Part shown: positions 16,181 through 23,618 of the stretch, piece after piece
How positions within the stretch are numbered: the first letter of the stretch is position 1
Layout: each line of letters opens with the position of its first letter
NCBI GenBank assembly: GCA_937895845.1
Contig: CALBLK010000042.1
Location: 124,001 to 188,000, forward strand
Source: an uncultured Prevotella sp.
Lineage (GTDB): Bacteria; Bacteroidota; Bacteroidia; Bacteroidales; Bacteroidaceae
DNA length: 64,000 nt
Direction of reading: 5' to 3'
The notes under the pieces: model-generated
What the model was told of the DNA's origin: nothing
The model's database searches: none
The model's input: only the letters and a program-made list of their open reading frames with translations
Position numbers and translations under genes: made by a program

Positions 16181-17623
16181 TTACCAGTTGTCTGTCCTGA
16201 ACGGCACCAGGGGCAGCCCCCCCTGGTTGGCCACGTTGCCCAGCGCGAAGTTGCGGAAGCAGTAGCGCACGGCCACAGGGCGGCTCACCTTGGGCGAGGT
16301 GATCACCACGCCCCTGCCCGGCGAGTAGGTGGCCGTCACCTTGTGGAACACGCGGTCGTCGCCCGCCACCTCGAAGCCCTCGAGGCCCTCCAGCCGGTTG
16401 ATGCCGCCCTCCAGCCGGGCCAGGCGCACGTAGGCGGTGTCGCCGCTCACGGTCATGCGCTCAAAGGTGGGCGCGTCGCAGATGATCTGCTTGAGGCCGT
16501 AGGTCTTGTTGAGTGCCGTGAAGGCCAGCCGCTCGCCCACCTTCCGCTTCTGCGCGGGGTGTATCTGCTGCGCCTCGTAGGGGTAGACGGCGTCGGCCGT
16601 GGGCACCACGGCGCTGTTGGGGATGATGGTCGAGGCGCGCCACTGCTGCTCGCGAAGTAGCGCGCCGCCGTCGCCCTCGTCGGTGCCGTAGCGGTAGGGG
16701 GCTATCTGTACGAAGTAGAAGGGGATGTCGCCCAGCGCGAAGTCGCGCCGCCACTGCTCCGCCAGCAGCTTGAGCCGCTCGCTGTACCGGTTGCCGGGGT
16801 CGCCCACGTTCGAGCACCCCTGGTAGAAGAGTATGCCCTTCACCGTGTAGTTCAGGATGGGGTGGAACGTGCCGTTGCCCCACAGCAGCGGGCAGTGGAA
16901 GTCCCAGCGGAAGCGCTTGCGCATGGCGGCGGAGTCAAGCGGCTCGTCCGTGTGGCGCGCCAGGTTGTCGCGGTCGAGCCAGCTCTCCACGCGCGAGCCG
17001 CCCTTGTTGGCCTCCACGAGGCCCACCGGGATGTTGAGCGTGCGGCTCACCAGCCGGGCGAAGAAGTAGCCCGTGGCGCTGAAGTCGCCCACCGTCTGCG
17101 GCGAGCCTACGCGCCACGCGCCCTCGAAGTCGTCGAGCGGGCGCGTGCTCATCACGCCGGGCACCTTGATGGAGCGCACGGCCTGCGAGCCGGCGGCGTC
17201 GGTCACCACGTGGTTGTAGTCGTCAACCGGGCAGTTGTAGAAGCCTTTGACCGGCATCTCCATGTTCGACTGCCCGGCGCACACCCACACCTCGCCCACC
17301 AGCACGTTGCCGACGGTGACCTTGTCGCCGTCGTCAAAGGTGATGGTCTGTGGCTCCATCGAGGCCTTGGGCGTGGCCAGCCTCACCATCCACCGGCCGT
17401 CGCCGCCGGCCGTCGCCGTGGCTGTGGCGCCCTGGGCCCACGATGCCGACACCCTCACCCGGGCGCCGGGCTTGGCCCACCCCCACAGGCGCGCCTCGCT
17501 CTGTTGCTGAATCACCATGTTGTCGCCCACCAGGTGGGGCAGTCTCACTTTTGCCTGTACTGCCGCCCCTGTGGCGAGCAGTGCCGTCGCCGCGGCAAGG
17601 CAGCGTAGTCTTGTGTGTCGCAT
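16181..17623 (-). CDS. Sialate O-acetylesterase (SGNH-type)
   Basis: 480 residues from ATG 17623, which gives a signal peptide (MRHTRLRCLAAATALLATGA). It removes acetyl groups from sialic acids or from plant polysaccharides in the periplasm. The sequence starts mature as KVRLPHLVGDNMVIQQQSEA, a family hallmark. The nucleophile Ser lies in VCAGQSNMEMP at about residue 119, and IHPAQKRKVGERLA near residue 360 holds the catalytic His region. The gene is divergent from the alpha/beta hydrolase at 17923 and near a xylan operon, so deacetylation of xylan is as plausible as of sialic acid. A weak promoter-like TAATATTG lies about 20 bp upstream. Confidence 0.85.
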   Translation of the reverse strand: MRHTRLRCLAAATALLATGAAVQAKVRLPHLVGDNMVIQQQSEARLWGWAKPGARVRVSASWAQGATATATAGGDGRWMVRLATPKASMEPQTITFDDGDKVTVGNVLVGEVWVCAGQSNMEMPVKGFYNCPVDDYNHVVTDAAGSQAVRSIKVPGVMSTRPLDDFEGAWRVGSPQTVGDFSATGYFFARLVSRTLNIPVGLVEANKGGSRVESWLDRDNLARHTDEPLDSAAMRKRFRWDFHCPLLWGNGTFHPILNYTVKGILFYQGCSNVGDPGNRYSERLKLLAEQWRRDFALGDIPFYFVQIAPYRYGTDEGDGGALLREQQWRASTIIPNSAVVPTADAVYPYEAQQIHPAQKRKVGERLAFTALNKTYGLKQIICDAPTFERMTVSGDTAYVRLARLEGGINRLEGLEGFEVAGDDRVFHKVTATYSPGRGVVITSPKVSRPVAVRYCFRNFALGNVANQGGLPLVPFRTDNW

Positions 17624-17860
17624 GTTGTCTTTTAATGATAGTGCAATATTACACAAAAAATACGAATGTGCCGCCCCTCTCCCCCCTATTTTTTCTTCCG
17701 CGGCGACCGTTTTGGCCCAAATTGCCTGTCGTTCTCCTGCGCCTCACCGTCTGTCTCGCCCCGGCGGGCCGCTGCCTTTTCCCCGCCGGCCTTCGGGGCC
17801 GCCGGGCCGGGCAGGTGCAAATTGTTGCCCCGAAAGGCGCCCTGTGTCAGATAAAAATGC

Positions 17861-17868
17861 TAAATTTG
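17861..17868 (+). promoter_or_regulatory. -7 promoter box for the alpha/beta hydrolase
   Basis: TAAATTTG, followed by CA, matches TAnnTTTG. It lies 54 bp upstream of ATG 17923. The leader contains TTTTGAACACCTACT (17892-17906), which is also found at the right end of the palindromic element near 60.77 kb. Confidence 0.65.
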
Positions 17869-17922
17869 CAGTTGCCAACAGTCAACAACGGTTTTGAACA
17901 CCTACTCACCAACCCACTGACA

Positions 17923-18744
17923 ATGATCAAGCGACTCTTTATGGCGGCCCTGGCACTGGTGGCCGCCCTTCCGGCAGCAGCCCAGCAGGGCACCGTGTAC
18001 AACCTCTGGCCCCAGGGGCCATCCACCCCCGGCCCCGACCCCGCCGACACGGCGAGGGTGACCGTGTTCCTGCCGCCGGCCGGCAAGGCCACCGGGCGGG
18101 CGGTGGTCATCTGTCCCGGCGGCGGCTACCAGGTGCTGGCCATGGGCCACGAGGGCACCGACTGGGCGCCGTTCTTCAACCGCCAGGGCATAGCTGCCAT
18201 CGTGCTGAAGTACCGCATGCCCCACGGCGTGCGCAACATCCCCGTCGAGGACGCCGAGGAAGCCATGCGCCTCACGCGCCGCATGGCCGCCTCGTGGAAC
18301 ATTGACCCGCAGCAGGTGGGCATCATGGGCTTCTCGGCGGGAGGCCACCTGGCCTCGACCGTTGCCACGCAGGGCAAGGGTGACGCTGCGCCCAACTTCC
18401 AGATACTGTTCTACCCGGTGATTACCATGGACCCCGCCTACACCCACCGCGGGTCGATGAACAGCCTGCTGGGGGCCAAGCCCGCCAAGCGCGACATCAG
18501 AGCCAACAGCAGCGACCAGCAGGTGACGCGCGTCACGCCGCGCGCCTTTATCGCCCTGAGCGACGACGACCACACGGTGCTGCCGGCCAACGGGGTGAAC
18601 TACTACCTGGAGTGCTACCGCCACGATGTGCCGGCCACGCTCCATGTCTATCCCGACGGAGGCCACGGGTGGGGCATCCTCCCCTCGTTTGCCTACCATG
18701 TCGAGATGCTGCTCGACCTCAAGGCGTGGCTCTCCAGCTTCTGA
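17923..18744 (+). CDS. Secreted alpha/beta hydrolase (esterase/acetylxylan esterase-like)
   Basis: 273 residues from ATG 17923; this start gives a signal peptide (MIKRLFMAALALVAALPAAA) and follows a -7 box. The fold is seen in VICPGGGYQVLAMGHEG (oxyanion HGGG-like loop), the nucleophile motif GIMGFSAGGHLAS with Ser at about residue 138, and the His motif HVYPDGGHGWG near the C-terminus; Asp lies in LSDDDHTV. Such enzymes are commonly annotated as endo-xylanase-associated or acetyl esterases in Bacteroidales. The adjacent sialate-esterase-type gene and xylan operon make hydrolysis of acetylated glycans the best guess. Substrate is not determined. Confidence 0.85.
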   Translation: MIKRLFMAALALVAALPAAAQQGTVYNLWPQGPSTPGPDPADTARVTVFLPPAGKATGRAVVICPGGGYQVLAMGHEGTDWAPFFNRQGIAAIVLKYRMPHGVRNIPVEDAEEAMRLTRRMAASWNIDPQQVGIMGFSAGGHLASTVATQGKGDAAPNFQILFYPVITMDPAYTHRGSMNSLLGAKPAKRDIRANSSDQQVTRVTPRAFIALSDDDHTVLPANGVNYYLECYRHDVPATLHVYPDGGHGWGILPSFAYHVEMLLDLKAWLSSF

Positions 18745-18746
18745 CT

Positions 18747-18842
18747 GCACCGTCTGGCCGTGCCATCATGCCCATATCGCCACGCAATGCGCACCGTTCG
18801 GCAGTGCGATGCGCACGGATGCATGGGAGGGCGCGCCAGGCC
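18747..18842. repeat. Divergent ~22-bp tandem repeats, array A
   Basis: Read on the minus strand, this GC-rich stretch breaks into 20-23-bp units with cores such as CGAACGGTGCGCATTGC, CGATATGGGCATGATGGC and CCAGACGGTGCAGTC. The cores resemble units of the arrays at 25598-25706 and 49441-49571. It begins immediately after the hydrolase stop codon. It is the most degenerate of the three arrays. Confidence 0.45.
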
Positions 18843-18911
18843 CGGTGCCCGAAAGGGCGTGCTTTGATTTGAAACCCGAGCGGGTTTGAGGTCATAAGGA
18901 AGCCATAAAAG

Positions 18912-18951
18912 GTGTCCCGGGACAACGCCGTTGCGCGTTGTCCCGGGACAC
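18912..18951. terminator. 17-bp perfect hairpin, probably a bidirectional terminator
   Basis: GTGTCCCGGGACAACGC (18912-18928) pairs perfectly with GCGTTGTCCCGGGACAC (18935-18951) around a 6-nt loop. On the plus strand TTTTCTTT follows; on the minus strand CTTTTAT follows. Each arm contains the 12-bp palindrome TGTCCCGGGACA. The remaining DNA from 18845 to 19156 holds a second hairpin (next entry) and nothing else I recognise. Confidence 0.75.
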
Positions 18952-19051
18952 TTTTCTTTATTGCGGGTTACGTTCCGTAATTGTTTCCGTGGCCAGGCCG
19001 GCTGCAGTCCGGCGGCACTCAATGCAGTTGGGAGTGTCAGTATGCAAGACA

Positions 19052-19092
19052 TAAAAAGGCTGGCGGCCTACGAATCACTCGCCGGCCGCCAG
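19052..19092 (-). terminator. Terminator of the xylan/ECF operon
   Basis: CTGGCGGCC (19060-19068) pairs with GGCCGCCAG (19084-19092). On the minus strand the stem is followed by CCTTTTTAT, as expected for a terminator downstream of the ECF sigma gene that ends at 19157. Confidence 0.75.
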
Positions 19093-19156
19093 GTTATCAC
19101 TTGCTAAATGATGAGTTTAAATGAGAAAAATGTTTGTCTGTTGTGTCGCTCTTTCC

Positions 19157-19678
19157 TTATATGCACGCCCGCATCAGCTTGCGTATCTCGTGGCGCGCGT
19201 GCCCCAGCCGGTGCTCCACCGAGCGGTAGCCCTCGCCGAGTGCCTGCGAGATCTCCGCGGTCTTCATCCCGTCGAGGATGTGCATGCGGTACACCTCGCG
19301 GCAGTTGGCGGGCAGGCGCAGCAGCCCGCGCTCCATGCGCTCTGTAATCTCGCGCACCGACAGGCTCGACTCTGCCGTGGCCGCAGCTGTGCTGTCCTTC
19401 ATGGCATAGCGCTCGTACTCGTTCCACACCCTGCGGTGGCGGAAGTGGTCGGTCAGCAGGTTGCGCGTCACGGTGTAGACCAGGCTCGGCAGGGTCAGCG
19501 CGGTGATGGGGCGGTTGCCGTGGAGCAGCCGCAGGAAGCCCTCCTGCACGAGGTCCTCTCCCAGCTCCTTGTCGTTGGTGCATGCCGCCACGTAGGCCAC
19601 CAGCTCGTTGCGGTGGCCGGTGTAGTAGTCGGCGATGATGCGCCTTGACTGCCCTGCGAGCGCGCCCCTGTTATCCAT
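19157..19678 (-). CDS. ECF-type sigma factor, last gene of the xylan operon
   Basis: 173 residues. Region 2: NELVAYVAACTNDKELGEDL followed by VQEGFLRLLHG. A linker is followed by region 4: LLRLPANCREVYRMHILDG and MKTAEISQALGEGYRSVEHR, then LGHARHEIRKLM, the DNA-recognition helix. It overlaps the end of the GH43 gene by 8 bp and no anti-sigma gene follows; a terminator lies at 19052-19092. The overlap implies co-expression with the xylanase genes. An ECF factor as the tail gene of a glycan operon, without SusC/SusD genes or anti-sigma partner, is uncommon. Whether it regulates xylan genes is inference. Confidence 0.88.
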   Translation of the reverse strand: MDNRGALAGQSRRIIADYYTGHRNELVAYVAACTNDKELGEDLVQEGFLRLLHGNRPITALTLPSLVYTVTRNLLTDHFRHRRVWNEYERYAMKDSTAAATAESSLSVREITERMERGLLRLPANCREVYRMHILDGMKTAEISQALGEGYRSVEHRLGHARHEIRKLMRACI

Positions 19679-20639
19679 TCGCCACCTTCTTGATGGTCCC
19701 GTCTTCGTTGTAGAACAGCCGCTGCACCTTCAGGCTGCGCAGCCATGTGGTGTCGTTCGAGGGCACGCAGTCGTGGTAGAACAGGTACCACGCGCCCTTG
19801 TACTCGGCTATGCTGTGGTGTGTGGTCCACCCCACCACCGGGTCGAGCAGCACGCCCTTGAACGTGAACGGCCCGTAGGGGTTGTCGCCGACGGCATAGC
19901 ACAGCAGGTGTGTGTCGCCGGTGGAGTAGGAGAAATAGTACTTGCCCCGGTACTTGTGCATCCACGACGCCTCGAAGAAGCGGTGGGGGTCGTCGGCCGG
20001 CAGCAGCTGTCCGCTGTCGTCGACCACCAGCACCGGGCGCGGCATCTCGGCAAACTGCTGCATGTCGCCGGTCATCAGCGCCACGCGCGACGGCAGCGGG
20101 GCCTCCTTGCCCTCAGGCAGGTGCTCGTCCTTCAGCGCCTTGTTGTCGCGGTACCACTGCAGCTGTCCGCCCCAGATGCCGCCGAAGTAGCAGTATATCC
20201 TGCCGTCGTCGTCCTTGAACACGCAGGGGTCGATGCTGTACGACTTGCGTATGGGGTCGGCGTTGGGCACGAACGGCCCTTCGGGGCGGTCGGCCACGGC
20301 CACGCCGAGGCGGAACACGCCGTTGTAGTCCTTGGCGGAGAAGACAAGGTAGTACTTGCCGTCCTTCTCCACCGCGTCGTTGTCCCACATCTGCTTCTCG
20401 GCCCAGGGCACATCCTTCACGTCGAGAATCACGCCGTGGTCGGTCACCTCGCCGTTCTCCACGTCGTCGAGCGACAGCACGTGGTAGTCCTTCATCTGGA
20501 AGTGCCCGCCGTCATCGTCAAAGCTCTCGCCGCTGTCCCAGTCGTGCGAGGGGTAGATGTACAGCCGTCCGTTGAACACGTTGGCCGAGGGGTCGGCCAT
20601 ATAGTCCTTTGGGAAAAGGTACCTTGGAAGCTTTGCCAT
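19671..20639 (-). CDS. Glycoside hydrolase family 43 (xylosidase/arabinofuranosidase)
   Basis: 322 residues and no signal peptide, so probably cytoplasmic. The five-bladed propeller of GH43 is recognisable: base Asp in DYMADPSANVFNGRLYIYPS near residue 16, the pKa-modulating Asp in SIDPCVFKDDDGRIYCYFGG near 145, and the acid Glu in RFFEASWMHKYRGKYYFSYS near 225. It would cut xylo-oligosaccharides or arabinosyl side chains taken up by the adjacent symporter. Gene order symporter, GH10, GH43 matches the xynD-xynA-xynB cluster known from Prevotella bryantii, where the GH43 product is a cytoplasmic exoxylanase/xylosidase. The start is 30 bp downstream of the xylanase stop. Confidence 0.9.
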   Translation of the reverse strand: MAKLPRYLFPKDYMADPSANVFNGRLYIYPSHDWDSGESFDDDGGHFQMKDYHVLSLDDVENGEVTDHGVILDVKDVPWAEKQMWDNDAVEKDGKYYLVFSAKDYNGVFRLGVAVADRPEGPFVPNADPIRKSYSIDPCVFKDDDGRIYCYFGGIWGGQLQWYRDNKALKDEHLPEGKEAPLPSRVALMTGDMQQFAEMPRPVLVVDDSGQLLPADDPHRFFEASWMHKYRGKYYFSYSTGDTHLLCYAVGDNPYGPFTFKGVLLDPVVGWTTHHSIAEYKGAWYLFYHDCVPSNDTTWLRSLKVQRLFYNEDGTIKKVANG

Positions 20640-20669
20640 ATTGATAGGTGTTTTTTCGGTTAGTCGTTG

Positions 20670-21788
20670 TTATTTCTCCGTCTTCCACATCTTGATGATG
20701 CGCTTCACCACCGGCTTCTCCCTGTACTGCCGGTCAAAGAGCAGCGGGTAGTTGGTGCGGCCGTGCACCGGCCAGTTGTTGAGCCACGAGTCGCCGTCGC
20801 CCACGCCCCACAGGGTGATGCGCGCAATCTTGTCGCGGTGCCTGTGGTAGATGCGGAAGAAGTCCATGTAGCGGTCGGCCACCTTCCTGGCCACGTCCTT
20901 GGGCAGTCCGTCGCGGTAGGGGTTGAGCTTCTTCTGGTACTCGAAGTTCTGCTCCACGCTGGCGCCTCCGAAGCCCCTCGGGCTGGGCAGCACGTTGAGG
21001 TCGAGCTCCGTCACCATCACCTTCACGCCGCAGCCGGCGAAGGCCTCGATAGACTTTTCGTAGTCGTCCAGGTTGGGATAGTCCATGCCGTTGTGCGACT
21101 GCATGCCCACCGCGTCGATGCGGCACCCGGCCGCCCTCAGCCGCTTGACCAGCCGGCACACGCCCTCGCGCTTGCCGGGCTTCCCCATGGAGAAGTCGTT
21201 GTAGTAGAGCTCCGCGTCGGGGTCGGCCTCGTGGGCCATCTTGAACGCCAGTTCGAAATAGTCCTCGCCGATGATGTTGTAGTACGGCGAGCGGCGGTAG
21301 CTGCCGTCGTCCTCGATGGCCTCGTTCACCACGTCCCATCCGTGGATGCGCCCCTTGTAGCGGCCCACCACGGTGGTGATGTGCTTGCGCATGCGCTCGA
21401 TGAGCACCTCCCGGCTCACCGGCTTGCCCTGGCTGTCCGTGAAGAACCACGCCGGGGCCTGCGAGTGCCACACCAGGCAGTGGCCGATGACCTTCTGCCC
21501 GTGCTGCTCGGCGAAGCGCACAAACTCGTCGGCCGCCCTGAAGTCAAACTCCCCCTCGCGCGGCTGCACACTCTCTGCCTTCATGCAGTTCTCTGCCACC
21601 AGGCAGTTAAAGTGCTTGTCGATGATGGCCGTGACTTTTGTGTTCACGCCAGCCGACTGAGACTGGTTGATGGCCGCACCGATAAGGCAGTCCTTGCCGA
21701 TGACATCCTTCAGTCCCTGTGCGGCTGACGTGTAACGTCCAACTAAAACAAATACTACTACTATGAAAAAATACTTCACTCTGACCAT
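20670..21788 (-). CDS. Endo-1,4-beta-xylanase, glycoside hydrolase family 10
   Basis: 372 residues from ATG 21788 (an ATG at 21809 is also in frame). N-terminal hydrophobic segment VKYFFIVVVFVLVGRYTSAA directs export. It cleaves the xylan backbone. GH10 motifs: VAENCMKAESVQPREGEFDF, GHCLVWHSQAPAWF, the acid/base Glu in WDVVNEAIED at residue 156, and the nucleophile Glu in MVTELDLNVL at residue 261, then TLWGVGDGDSWL. The catalytic domain fills the protein; there is no carbohydrate-binding insert. It sits between a GPH symporter and a GH43 gene on one strand, consistent with a xyn operon. Whether it stays in the periplasm or is outer-membrane exposed is not clear; no lipobox Cys is seen. Confidence 0.95.
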   Translation of the reverse strand: MVRVKYFFIVVVFVLVGRYTSAAQGLKDVIGKDCLIGAAINQSQSAGVNTKVTAIIDKHFNCLVAENCMKAESVQPREGEFDFRAADEFVRFAEQHGQKVIGHCLVWHSQAPAWFFTDSQGKPVSREVLIERMRKHITTVVGRYKGRIHGWDVVNEAIEDDGSYRRSPYYNIIGEDYFELAFKMAHEADPDAELYYNDFSMGKPGKREGVCRLVKRLRAAGCRIDAVGMQSHNGMDYPNLDDYEKSIEAFAGCGVKVMVTELDLNVLPSPRGFGGASVEQNFEYQKKLNPYRDGLPKDVARKVADRYMDFFRIYHRHRDKIARITLWGVGDGDSWLNNWPVHGRTNYPLLFDRQYREKPVVKRIIKMWKTEK

Positions 21789-21853
21789 TGTACTTTGATT
21801 ACTTACCATTTGTTATTGCTTGTTTGCTGTTTGTCTTCTCTCTGTATGCCCGC

Positions 21854-23398
21854 TCAGTCGCCGCCCTGCCGGCCCGCTTCGCGCTCGCGCTCCTGTGCGG
21901 CCACCATGCTGTCAATCTCGCGGCGCCTGGCCAGCTCGGCCTGCATGGCCTGGTTGTACTCCTTGGTGATGGGGTAGAAGAACAGGGCCACCACGCCCAC
22001 GCCGAACAGCAGGGCCGGGATGACGCTCGACACCAGGCGGATGCCGTAGACCGCCGTGTCCGACTGCACGGCCACGCTGCCCGCCTCATAGTTGAACACC
22101 GACAGGATGATTCCGGCGAAGGCGCCGCCCAGGCCCAGTCCGGCCTTGAGGGCGAACACCACCCCCGAGAAGCAGAAGCCCGTGGCCCGGCGGTGGTGTA
22201 CATACTCCACGTGGTCGGCCACGTCGCCAATCATGGCCCAGAGCAGGGGCACCGTGGGGGCGTAGGCCAGGCTCTTCAGCACGCAGAGGCCGAAGACCGT
22301 CTCCACGTCGGTCGGTGTGGGCACGAAGAACAGGGCGGTGAACACCGCCGTGAGTCCCAGGCACACGATGAACGTGCGCTTCTTGCCATACCTGTTGGCC
22401 AGGAACTCCGAGAGCAGTATCACGCCGAAGAACTGCACGATGGCCCCCACCATGTTAAACAGCGAGAAGCCTATGGCGTAGGCGTCGCTCTCCTGGTGGG
22501 CTATCAGGTTGAACGCGCCCAGTATGGAGGCCCACACGCCCGTCTTCACGTGGCCGGGGTCGGCCAGGCCGATGCTGTCCAGGAAGCGGTAGAGCGCCGG
22601 CTGGTCAACGACATACTGGAAATAGTAGTTCATGGCGCTGCCCCACATGGCCAGCGTGATGAAGATGAAGAGCGTGAGCACGAACATGGCCCGCCAGGGC
22701 ACACTCTGGAGCGTGTCCTTGATGTCGGCCCTGATGTCGGTCTTCTGCGACGGCGGCGGCGTGATGCGCTCGCGCGAGGTGGCAAAGGCGATGACCAGGA
22801 ACACGAAGGCCACCGCGGCGAAGAGGCCGATGGTGCACAGCCATCCGTGCTGCTGGTCGCCCTGGCCGAACTTGCTGACCAGTGGCAGGGTGAGGCCCTG
22901 CACCACAAACTGCGCGATGGTGGCGGCCACAAAGCGGATGGAGGTGATGCTGGTGCGCTCCTTGATGTCGCCCGTCATCACGCCGCCCAGCGACGAGTAG
23001 GGCGTGTTGTTGAACGAGTAGAGCGTCATCAGCAGGATATAGGATATGGTGGCGTAGAGGGCCACCAGCCCCTTGTCCTCGATGCCCGGGTTGTAGAACG
23101 CCAGCACATAGAACACGCAGAAAGGCAGCGCCGTCCACAGCACCCAGGGCCTGTACTTGCCCCACCGGGTGCTGGTGCGGTCGGAGAGGATGCCCACGGC
23201 CGGGTCGACAAAGGCGTCGACCACGCGCGCAATGAGCAGCACCGAGCCGGCAATGGCCCCGTCCAGTCCGAACACGTCGGTATAGAACTTCAGCTGGAAG
23301 ATCATCATCATCTGGAAGACGAGGTTGGCCGCGGCGTCGCCCAGCGAGTAGCCTACCTTCTCCCCTAGAGAAACTCTTTGTGACTTTAACAGATTCAT
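21854..23398 (-). CDS. GPH-family (MFS) sugar:cation symporter
   Basis: 514 residues from ATG 23398, 22 bp downstream of a -7 box. About twelve membrane helices. It opens with SLGEKVGYSLGDAAANLVFQ, the hallmark of glycoside-pentoside-hexuronide:cation symporters (XynP, MelB, XylP relatives), and contains DPAVGILSDRTSTRWGKYRP, the conserved MFS loop 2-3 Asp/Arg motif. By position it imports xylo-oligosaccharides across the inner membrane for the cytoplasmic GH43 enzyme. It is the first gene of the xylan operon (symporter, GH10, GH43, ECF). The C-terminal cytoplasmic tail is rich in Arg/Glu. The substrate is inferred from context. Confidence 0.9.
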   Translation of the reverse strand: MNLLKSQRVSLGEKVGYSLGDAAANLVFQMMMIFQLKFYTDVFGLDGAIAGSVLLIARVVDAFVDPAVGILSDRTSTRWGKYRPWVLWTALPFCVFYVLAFYNPGIEDKGLVALYATISYILLMTLYSFNNTPYSSLGGVMTGDIKERTSITSIRFVAATIAQFVVQGLTLPLVSKFGQGDQQHGWLCTIGLFAAVAFVFLVIAFATSRERITPPPSQKTDIRADIKDTLQSVPWRAMFVLTLFIFITLAMWGSAMNYYFQYVVDQPALYRFLDSIGLADPGHVKTGVWASILGAFNLIAHQESDAYAIGFSLFNMVGAIVQFFGVILLSEFLANRYGKKRTFIVCLGLTAVFTALFFVPTPTDVETVFGLCVLKSLAYAPTVPLLWAMIGDVADHVEYVHHRRATGFCFSGVVFALKAGLGLGGAFAGIILSVFNYEAGSVAVQSDTAVYGIRLVSSVIPALLFGVGVVALFFYPITKEYNQAMQAELARRREIDSMVAAQEREREAGRQGGD

Positions 23399-23419
23399 AG
23401 CTTTTAGGTTTTTGCCTTG

Positions 23420-23427
23420 CAAAGGTA
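23420..23427 (-). promoter_or_regulatory. -7 promoter box of the xylan operon
   Basis: Minus-strand TACCTTTG, followed by CA, is a full TAnnTTTG match, 22 bp upstream of the symporter start. No clear -33 element. Confidence 0.65.
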
Positions 23428-23552
23428 GGCGAATTGTCACTATCCCCCTTTTTCATCTGGCACTTTTTCTTTTCTGTTTGTCTCTTTCTTTCGCTTTTTG
23501 CCCCCTTTTGCTGTTTTTTCCCGTTTGGCAGGCCTGTCTCCGCCTTTTTTGC

Positions 23553-23560
23553 TATATTTG
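23553..23560 (+). promoter_or_regulatory. -7 promoter box of the heparinase-like gene
   Basis: TATATTTG, followed by CA, matches TAnnTTTG and lies 59 bp upstream of ATG 23619, divergent from the xylan operon. Confidence 0.6.
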
Positions 23561-23618
23561 CACTTGCAGTGGCCGCCGCGCCCCCTTGCGCCGCGCGCCC
23601 CCATAAAGAACCTCCCGA

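Noticed and set aside
17350..17922. N-terminal extension of the alpha/beta hydrolase frame
   Set aside because: It overlaps the divergent sialate esterase and its promoter region; ATG 17923 follows a -7 box and gives a signal peptide.
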